Below the pieces are notes generated by a model. That model ran no database searches and was not told where the DNA came from. It was given only the letters and a program-made list of their open reading frames with translations. Both the position numbers and the translations under genes were made by a program. A stretch of 39,941 nt of DNA from Succinivibrio sp. (lineage in GTDB: Bacteria > Pseudomonadota > Gammaproteobacteria > Enterobacterales > Succinivibrionaceae): positions 1-39,941 of the forward strand of contig JAFUGP010000015.1 in NCBI GenBank assembly GCA_017469335.1. The letters run 5' to 3'. Below, one piece after another: positions 34,136 to 39,941 of the stretch (positions within the stretch are counted from its first letter, which is position 1; every line of letters begins with the position of its first letter).

Positions 34136-35776
34136 TCAATCCACCCGCTTCGTTAGCACTATTTTGTGCTCTTGCGTTGAGCAGACCATCACCACCCGTA
34201 CCAAGACAAGTTTGGAAGTGTCTTTGCCGTAGTCTCTGGTTTTTATCTGATTTATTCCTTCGGCCAGAGCACTCTCGCTGCTGCGACCGGCGTAGGTGCG
34301 TTTGAACTCAATGACCAAATGGGTTTTGCGCGTCTTAAGTTCCAGATCTGACTCCCCCTCGGAATTGGTGTTCTCGCGCAGCTTGGTCAACCCCTGTTCG
34401 GGGATCTTCATGTAGATAATATTGCGGATATCTGGCTCGTAGTTGAAGACTCTGCTGTCAGAGGAGAGACACTCGCGGAACACCCGGTTGAACAGATCTT
34501 CTATAGTCTCAAGGTCCTGAGCGTCTATCAGGGAGGGGAGATCATCAAGCAGGGACTCGGTATTCTCCTCCAGACCCAACTGGTTAATGTCCTCAATAAG
34601 ACGCGTCATGGAGTCCTCGACCTCTTCATTGGGGAATACCAACGCAGCTCTGACAGAGGTGCGGTGCTGCAGTGTGTAATACCCTGTCTGCCAGAGCAGG
34701 AGATCGATCGGGATTTTTACCGCTTCGGATTTTGAATTGATGTTTTCTTTGGAAACGGTGGGAGGATCGTGTTTCATGGCAGAGTAGTCGAGCTTCACGG
34801 CACTGTGTTTTAGGTGATCAATCAGCAGCTGCGGAGTGCCGCCTCCTGACTGATACCAATAGTTTGCAAACCCCAGATGAGGTGAGTCGAGAAAGGAGAG
34901 CACGGACCAGGGGCTATAAAGAGTCTGACCGCCCGCCCCCAGGGTGAAACGATATCCGTCATAGCGGGTCTTGAGGCGGGAGTAGACATCATCAACCGTC
35001 ATATCCAGTACTGATGCGGCATTCTCCACATAGGGGTTGAAATAACAGTGAAGTTCTTCCTCCGTAAAACCGACGAGGGTGTTGTATTCACTGTCAAGCG
35101 TGAGCTCCTTTAAATTATTGAAAACCGAAAACAGACTGACATGGGAAATACGGGTCATGCCGGTGATGAAAATGAAACGAAAACAGGGCTGACACTTTTT
35201 CACCGCGGCGAAAAAGCCGCTGATAACCTTAAGGATGCTGTCTCTGGCGACGGGATCGTCTAAGTGGTGTGTGATAGGCGCATCGTATTCATCGACCAAC
35301 AGTACGAGAGAGGCATCGGCAACGGTACCGCCGGTGCAGATCTCGTTGAGCAGGGCACCGGGGAGAAGCGGCTGACCGAATTCGTTCACTACTGATACGG
35401 TTTTGTACTCGGAGAGTAAATTGGCCAGATCGCGGCACAGGTAGAGCTTGAGTTCCTCCACACTCATATCGGCGTATAGCGAGAAATCCAAATGCACGAC
35501 TTTGTAAGTGCTCCCCTCTTGCCACAGCTTCTCAATGGCGAGGCCGCGGAAATCTTCAAGTCCCCTGGAAAACAAGGACTCCAGCGTGGACACCAGCAAC
35601 GATTTGCCGAAACGTTTGGGCCTTGAAAGAAAATAAGTTGCGTCACCGCCTGCAATACCATACAGCAGTTCGGTCTTGTCAACGTAGATCTTGTTCTGAC
35701 GGCGCATCCGGGCAAAGCCGGTCATGCCATACGGCAGACGGAAGATCTCATTCTTGCTCAAAAGTGCCGTACCCAT
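34136..35776 (-). CDS. AAA-ATPase-like protein with C-terminal PD-(D/E)XK nuclease domain (copy 2)
   Basis: A 546-residue paralogue of the gene at 8210-9874, with the same layout: IYVDKTELL, Walker A RPKRFGKS (52-59), Walker B LVLLVDEYD (157-165), FIFITGMTRISHVSLFS, and a C-terminal nuclease core with Asp477, Glu490 and Lys492. Both active centres look intact. ATG 35776 was chosen because GGAGGG lies just before it; the longer GTG start would overlap this ribosome site. Base composition is more AT-rich than the surrounding genes, it is a lone gene, and the AT-rich GATACTTT array lies just beyond its 3' end, all compatible with transfer as a unit. Function unknown. Confidence 0.85.
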   Translation of the reverse strand: MGTALLSKNEIFRLPYGMTGFARMRRQNKIYVDKTELLYGIAGGDATYFLSRPKRFGKSLLVSTLESLFSRGLEDFRGLAIEKLWQEGSTYKVVHLDFSLYADMSVEELKLYLCRDLANLLSEYKTVSVVNEFGQPLLPGALLNEICTGGTVADASLVLLVDEYDAPITHHLDDPVARDSILKVISGFFAAVKKCQPCFRFIFITGMTRISHVSLFSVFNNLKELTLDSEYNTLVGFTEEELHCYFNPYVENAASVLDMTVDDVYSRLKTRYDGYRFTLGAGGQTLYSPWSVLSFLDSPHLGFANYWYQSGGGTPQLLIDHLKHSAVKLDYSAMKHDPPTVSKENINSKSEAVKIPIDLLLWQTGYYTLQHRTSVRAALVFPNEEVEDSMTRLIEDINQLGLEENTESLLDDLPSLIDAQDLETIEDLFNRVFRECLSSDSRVFNYEPDIRNIIYMKIPEQGLTKLRENTNSEGESDLELKTRKTHLVIEFKRTYAGRSSESALAEGINQIKTRDYGKDTSKLVLVRVVMVCSTQEHKIVLTKRVD

Positions 35777-35956
35777 GGCACCCTCCACGGTCAGTTATTG
35801 AAACTGAGGTTATTTTAGCGCATTAACTCAAAAGGCTGGGCGGGGAACAGAGATATGGTCAGGGTAAAGAGAAATGGCCTAAGCGCGATATTGTCAGCGA
35901 ACCAAAAGCCAAGTTTCAATGCACCTGATTATCCTGAGCGCCAGAAGCTTTAGAGC

Positions 35957-35995
35957 ATAAAAAACCCGGGATCGGGATTAACCCCCGCCCGGGTT
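35957..35995 (-). terminator. Rho-independent terminator of the sugar transporter gene
   Basis: Reading the minus strand, AACCCGGG (35995-35988) pairs with CCCGGGTT (35970-35963) and is followed by more T (35964-35959). It lies 29 bases after the transporter stop. The A/T content on both sides means it could also work weakly in the other direction. Confidence 0.85.
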
Positions 35996-36023
35996 TAATT
36001 ACTGCATCACTGCTTAATGAAGC

Positions 36024-37631
36024 CTACTCCGTGAGCAGTGACTTGGAGAGTTCCTCCAGGGTTCTGCCCTTGGTCTCAGGCATCTGGAACTTGGCCCACA
36101 GGATCTGAATGATCATCATCAAAGTGAAGAAGCCGAACACGACCGACACGTCGAAGTTGGCCATCACGATCGGGAAGATCAAGGTCAGACCGGCGGCAAA
36201 CACCCAATGCGTGGAGCTGCCCAGCGACTGTCCGGCCGCGCGCTGATCGTTGGGGAAGATCTCGGAGATGAACACCCAGATGATGGTGCCGGACCCGAAG
36301 GCATGCGAGGCGATGAACAGGATCATGCACAGCAGCACCAGCGAGCTTACCGAGCCTAATTCCTCCGAAGCTGCGCCCTTGGCCTGCAAAGCCGCGTTCT
36401 TGACATCCTCAAGCGTGCTCTCCTCGTCAAAGCTCACCGTCGGACCCTGGTAATTCTCCGGGGTGGCGGTCAGCACCAGATTCTGCCGGGCCGCCTGGTA
36501 GTTGGCCAGGATCTCCTGACGGTCGCTGTCGGTGATGTAGTTATCCGGGTTATCGAGATTCACCACCTGCTCCACTGCGTTGACGGCGTCGGTCGCGGCC
36601 GACACCACCTTGAGCTCGGAGAAGTTGACAAAGGCCCAGGTGCACACGCCCAGACTGATGATGTAACCGATACAGCCGATGAGCAGCAGCGTCCTGCGTC
36701 CCAGTCTGTCAATCAGCATCACACCCACATAGGTGAAGATGAGGTTGGTTACGCCCAGGCAGGCCGCCGCCAAAAGCGGGTTGGAGATGCCGGCCAGATC
36801 GAGAAGGCGCGGGGCAAAGTAAAGGATGATGTTGATACCCGAGAGCTGGTTGAAGGCAGCAATCAGGAAGGCGAAGAGAATGGGATAGCGCAGACGCCTG
36901 GAGAAGAACTTGGCCTTGTTCTCCTTCATGATGCGCGCCTCTTCGGCACTGGTCTTGACCTCAGCCACCAGATTGTCAATTTCGGCCGGTGACAGAGTTG
37001 GGTTTACCTGCTCGAAGATGGCCCGTCCGGCATGATCATCGCCCTTCTCCACAATCAGCCAGCGCGGAGACTCCGGCAGACCGAAACACATGACCATGTA
37101 GAAGAAAGCCGGCACGGCCTCGACACCCAGCATCCAGCGCCAGGCCCAGCTCTCATCAAAGGAGGAGCCGATGATCAGGTTGGAGATGAAGGCCAGCAGA
37201 ATGCCCAGTACGATGTTGAACTGGAACAGTGCGGTGAGTTTGCCGCGGTGCTGGGCCGGGGAGATCTCGGCGATGAACATCGGGGAGGCCACGGTGGCGA
37301 TACCGATGCCCAGACCGCCGATGAAGCGGAAGAAGATGAACGAGCTCACGTTCCAGGCATAGGCCGAGCCTATGGCCGAAACCAGATAAAGGGCGCCCAC
37401 GTAGATGAGGGTGCGTTTACGTCCGATCTTCTGTGCCGGGATTCCGCCGGTGAGCGCGCCGAGCACTGTGCCCCAAAGGGCCGAGCTGATGGCGATGCCG
37501 TGCCAGAAACCGCTTAGGCTCCAGAGATTCTGGATGCGGGCTTCCGCGCCCGAAATCACCACCGTGTCAAAACCGAACAGCAACCCGGCCAAGGCCGTGG
37601 TCAGTGCCCAGTAGAACAGTTTTCCTTGCAT
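36024..37631 (-). CDS. MFS sugar porter (sugar:proton symporter type)
   Basis: Twelve-helix inner-membrane transporter of the sugar porter family (XylE/GLUT-like). Signatures: GRKRT (70-74), RFIGGLGIG (102-110), PESPRW (186-191), QLSGIN in helix 7 (262-267), DRLGRR (308-313) and PETKG (518-522). The QLS of helix 7 is often linked to hexose use, so glucose or a similar hexose is as likely as xylose. An unusual hydrophilic stretch of about 85 residues (about 342-427) sits between helices 9 and 10, making the protein 535 residues against ~470-490 in the family. The ATG has no good ribosome site. A clear terminator follows. Confidence 0.9.
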   Translation of the reverse strand: MQGKLFYWALTTALAGLLFGFDTVVISGAEARIQNLWSLSGFWHGIAISSALWGTVLGALTGGIPAQKIGRKRTLIYVGALYLVSAIGSAYAWNVSSFIFFRFIGGLGIGIATVASPMFIAEISPAQHRGKLTALFQFNIVLGILLAFISNLIIGSSFDESWAWRWMLGVEAVPAFFYMVMCFGLPESPRWLIVEKGDDHAGRAIFEQVNPTLSPAEIDNLVAEVKTSAEEARIMKENKAKFFSRRLRYPILFAFLIAAFNQLSGINIILYFAPRLLDLAGISNPLLAAACLGVTNLIFTYVGVMLIDRLGRRTLLLIGCIGYIISLGVCTWAFVNFSELKVVSAATDAVNAVEQVVNLDNPDNYITDSDRQEILANYQAARQNLVLTATPENYQGPTVSFDEESTLEDVKNAALQAKGAASEELGSVSSLVLLCMILFIASHAFGSGTIIWVFISEIFPNDQRAAGQSLGSSTHWVFAAGLTLIFPIVMANFDVSVVFGFFTLMMIIQILWAKFQMPETKGRTLEELSKSLLTE

Positions 37632-37909
37632 ATTGTTGTTTCAGAGCCGCTCCCCCCACAATCAGAAGAACCGCTCCGCTCCGGTAGGTTTGATGCAGCT
37701 TACCTGGTCAGCCTGAACTGACTAAGATCCGCCACACTAACTCTTATAGCCCCGAGTGGGGATCTGAAAACAGAGGCAAAGAGTGATTATTGGCGCAAGA
37801 TCCCGCATTTTCGATTGCCTGGGCCAAGTTGCACCCAAATGCAGCAGCCGCTCTGTAGCATAAGCTCTGAGCAGAGACCCTACTGAAGACTACAGGCGAT
37901 TGGGACTTA

Positions 37910-38830
37910 TCAGATCTTTTTGGAGATGCGCACGTTGATGGCCGCCCGGTGGCGGGTGTCGGCAATGCTGTCGGCGCCTAAGGTAGAGCCGGTTATGTTG
38001 GCCAGGTAGACCATGAAGCTGGGGATATTCTCACCGGTACCGGAGCGCACAATGCCCAAGGTGGCGGTAAATTCCGCTCCCAGCAGCACCAGCCACCAGT
38101 CGATGTAAATCCAGATCATGAACACCGGCAGCGCGGCAATGGCCCCGTACAGGGCCTCATAGCTGGAGAAATTGAGCACAAAAATGCTGAAGAGCTTCTT
38201 GGAGATCTCAAAGAGCGCCGTCACCAGCACAGCGCCCAACAGGGCATCCTGAAAGCGCACCGTCACCGAGGGCACGATAAGAAAGAGCGCCGTCACCAAC
38301 ACGATCTCGATGATGATGGGGAAGATGAAGTAGGCCACCAAGAGCGGAATGCCCACCACCCCGCCGGTGGTGAAGGCGTAGGCCAGCACCTTGGAGGTGA
38401 TCCACACAATAAGCCCCACGGCCAGAGGTCCTAAGGTGAGCAGGGTCCAGTAAATGGCCACGGTCTGCCCGAATTTACGGCGGCCGCCGCGCCAGATACG
38501 GTTTAAGGAGAAATCGATGGAGCGGATCAGCATCAAGGCGATGATGAAGAACACGATGGAGCTGGTGGCTGTGAGTTTGCCGGCATGGGTTACCAAGGTG
38601 CCCACATAGGAATTGACCGTATCGGAGAACACCGGCATAAAGTTGGTGGCGGCAAAACCCTTTAGGCTCTCGCGTACGTCCGAGAAGGTCGGGATCACCG
38701 CAAAGATCGACAGCACCACGGTCAAAGCCGGGATCAAAGCCAAAATGGTGGCAAAGGAGAGCGCCGAGGCCTCCAGACCGATACCGTCGCGTCTGACGCG
38801 CCGCACAAAGTATTTAATGAGTTCTTTCAC
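37910..38830 (-). CDS. YihY/BrkB-family inner-membrane protein
   Basis: Six-helix membrane protein of the YihY family (once called RNase BN, an assignment since moved to another gene). The N-terminal GIGLEASALSFATILALIPAL and the central NRIWRG and SYEALYGAIAALPVFMIWIYIDWWLVLLGAE segments are typical. 306 residues is the usual size. The start is GTG 38830 with GAGAGAG about 8 bases upstream. Function is not established; no operon partner is seen. Confidence 0.88.
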   Translation of the reverse strand: MKELIKYFVRRVRRDGIGLEASALSFATILALIPALTVVLSIFAVIPTFSDVRESLKGFAATNFMPVFSDTVNSYVGTLVTHAGKLTATSSIVFFIIALMLIRSIDFSLNRIWRGGRRKFGQTVAIYWTLLTLGPLAVGLIVWITSKVLAYAFTTGGVVGIPLLVAYFIFPIIIEIVLVTALFLIVPSVTVRFQDALLGAVLVTALFEISKKLFSIFVLNFSSYEALYGAIAALPVFMIWIYIDWWLVLLGAEFTATLGIVRSGTGENIPSFMVYLANITGSTLGADSIADTRHRAAINVRISKKI

Positions 38831-38959
38831 GCTGAAGCTCTCTCATCGCGGCCCAATCTAGCAAGCCGGGCCTCTGGCTAAGTATAGCAAAAACCAAGTG
38901 TTGCACACAAAAAGCCCCTTGAGGTCATTTAAGCGAAAAATACCGGCGCCTGCCTGCAA

Positions 38960-39238
38960 TCACCCTCAAATTGGACAAAAATATCCTGATGGCAGACCTT
39001 GCCGCATTAACCAGCACGGCACCTCACGCGCCACCTTCAGGAATTGGACGAACAACGACGAGCTGGGCGACAACCGAAATTTTACAGTCAGGCAGCCGAT
39101 TTCTGCCTGCTGCACGGCAACAAAGATCCCCTGAAGGGAGCCTACAACCAAGAGAAACTGATAAAAGAGAGACGGGTGATTATGGATGAGTGGCGCAAGT
39201 ACTGCTGCCAGCTCGTTTCTGAGTTGGCAGCGCTTTAA
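38960..39238 (+). pseudogene. Decayed tyrosine recombinase (integrase) C-terminal remnant
   Basis: Pieces of an integrase catalytic domain appear in different plus-strand frames: a GRPCRINQHGTSRATFRNW segment with the His and Arg of box II (about 38990-39050), then, in another frame, KFYSQAADFCLLHGNKDPLKGAY with the nucleophilic Tyr, and QEKLIKERRVIMDEWRKYC, the usual C-terminal helix, ending at the TAA 39236-39238. At least one frameshift lies near 39075-39085 and the N-terminal two thirds are missing. This is the tail of a phage- or island-type integrase; no tRNA attachment site is visible nearby. Confidence 0.72.
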
Positions 39239-39246
39239 ACTGTGCG

Positions 39247-39888
39247 CTAACGTACGATATTCAGATCCTTTTTTTGATGGCTGAGGAACTTTAGCGCATT
39301 CTCATGATTCGGGTGTTCCTCAGCAAAACGCTCCATGTGACCTTTTATCATCTCCTTATACAATTTCTCGGCTTTTCTCAAGTTCTCAATGCGGGCCACA
39401 TTTCTGCTCTTGGTCGCATCAGAAACGGAAGATGCTTGTTCATTTCTGATGGCATCAATATCCACCTTGATGAATTCGCGGAATAAATCATTGGGGAGCC
39501 CGTCTTTATCGAAAGATACTGTCTTATTGTTCAGCAAAAAACCCACATAGTTATCATAGTTTTCATTGTCCCTAGCCAACTCAAGTGCCGTTACGCTTCG
39601 GTTAAAACAGTTTGTCAGTCTAGTTCTTTCCTCACCTGATACAGCATGAGGTTCGCCTCTAGATGCATCAATATTCGCGTTGTGGCTTACTTTTTCGTCT
39701 AAAAACAAGCTTTCCAATTGAATAATATCCACTAGCTTGTTTTTACTTCCAACCTCTCTAAAAAAGTTCTCGGCTTGGCCGATTGCAAGATTCTCTGCTT
39801 TAACAATCTGACTTTTTAAAACTTCATCATGAGAATTTGATGCCGTATTAAAGGCCAGCAGATACATCTTAGTTTCATCAGAATTCAT
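39247..39888 (-). CDS. Hypothetical AT-rich gene next to the integrase remnant
   Basis: A 213-residue protein I do not recognise. It is hydrophilic, predicted helical, with no signal or membrane segment; charged heptad-like stretches near the C-terminus (ARIENLRKAEKLYKEMIKGHMERFAEEH) suggest a coiled coil. It has a proper ATG with AAAGG 7-8 bases upstream. Its base composition (about 40% GC by eye) and codon use differ sharply from the rest of the window, and it ends 8 bases from the integrase remnant on the other strand, so it is probably cargo of a genomic island that continues past 39941. Beyond the start codon only AT-rich upstream DNA is visible. Confidence 0.7.
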   Translation of the reverse strand: MNSDETKMYLLAFNTASNSHDEVLKSQIVKAENLAIGQAENFFREVGSKNKLVDIIQLESLFLDEKVSHNANIDASRGEPHAVSGEERTRLTNCFNRSVTALELARDNENYDNYVGFLLNNKTVSFDKDGLPNDLFREFIKVDIDAIRNEQASSVSDATKSRNVARIENLRKAEKLYKEMIKGHMERFAEEHPNHENALKFLSHQKKDLNIVR

Positions 39889-39941
39889 CAGGATACCTTT
39901 GCTTAGCTTCGTAAAGATTGAATTCCTGAACAGATTTTAGG

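Noticed and set aside
34035-34232. 65-codon plus-strand frame starting in the GATACTTT array
   Set aside because: Half of it is antisense to the AAA/nuclease gene and the TTG start has no ribosome site.
37744-37965. 73-codon minus-strand frame in the gap between the transporter and YihY genes
   Set aside because: Overlaps the YihY C-terminus, lacks a ribosome site and shows no coding character.

Overview
The window looks like chromosomal DNA of a GC-rich (roughly 58-60% by eye) gammaproteobacterium. The def-fmt-rsmB-trkA-trkH order, the E. coli-numbered RNase II catalytic residues, PrlC-type oligopeptidase, PssA of the phospholipase D family, RecG and MenA all fit that class. Two proteins of the AAA-ATPase-like/PD-(D/E)XK type, a family expanded in gut anaerobes, together with menaquinone synthesis, suggest an anaerobic or facultative gut lineage such as Succinivibrionaceae. 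That placement is inference, not shown by the sequence.

Left third (1-15.6 kb): a truncated TauE/SafE permease; a tightly packed plus-strand operon for N-terminal formyl processing, 16S rRNA m5C methylation and Trk potassium uptake (def, fmt, rsmB, trkA, trkH); an AzlC/AzlD branched-chain amino acid exporter pair behind a leader region with a Leu-rich mini-ORF; a minus-strand AAA/nuclease gene; menA; an old-yellow-enzyme-like flavin oxidoreductase; a convergent rhodanese gene overlapping a frameshifted hexapeptide acetyltransferase pseudogene; and an iron-dependent alcohol dehydrogenase facing a divergent AraC regulator.

Middle (15.7-25.8 kb): a co-directional cluster of rnb, a cupin lipoprotein, a PurN-like formyltransferase and an AlbA_2/winged-helix protein; an intergenic region with four helically phased 14-bp repeats; a membrane GGDEF protein with periplasmic solute-binding-like domains, which overlaps tail-to-tail with the oligopeptidase gene prlC; and a small conserved-looking protein of unknown function with a very strong terminator.

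Right third (25.8-39.9 kb): an operator-rich intergenic region; the run Xaa-Pro aminopeptidase, pssA, recG, AsmA-like; a convergent, AT-rich gap carrying seven copies of an 8-bp half-site (GATACTTT and its complement) next to the second AAA/nuclease paralogue; an MFS sugar porter with a clear terminator and an unusual loop insertion; a YihY-family membrane protein; a decayed tyrosine-integrase tail; and an AT-rich hypothetical gene that probably belongs to an island continuing past the window.

No tRNA, rRNA, CRISPR array or intact transposase was seen. The parts most worth follow-up are the two AAA/nuclease genes, the GATACTTT array beside one of them, the phased repeats near 20.5 kb (part of which recurs at the integrase remnant) and the azlCD leader.
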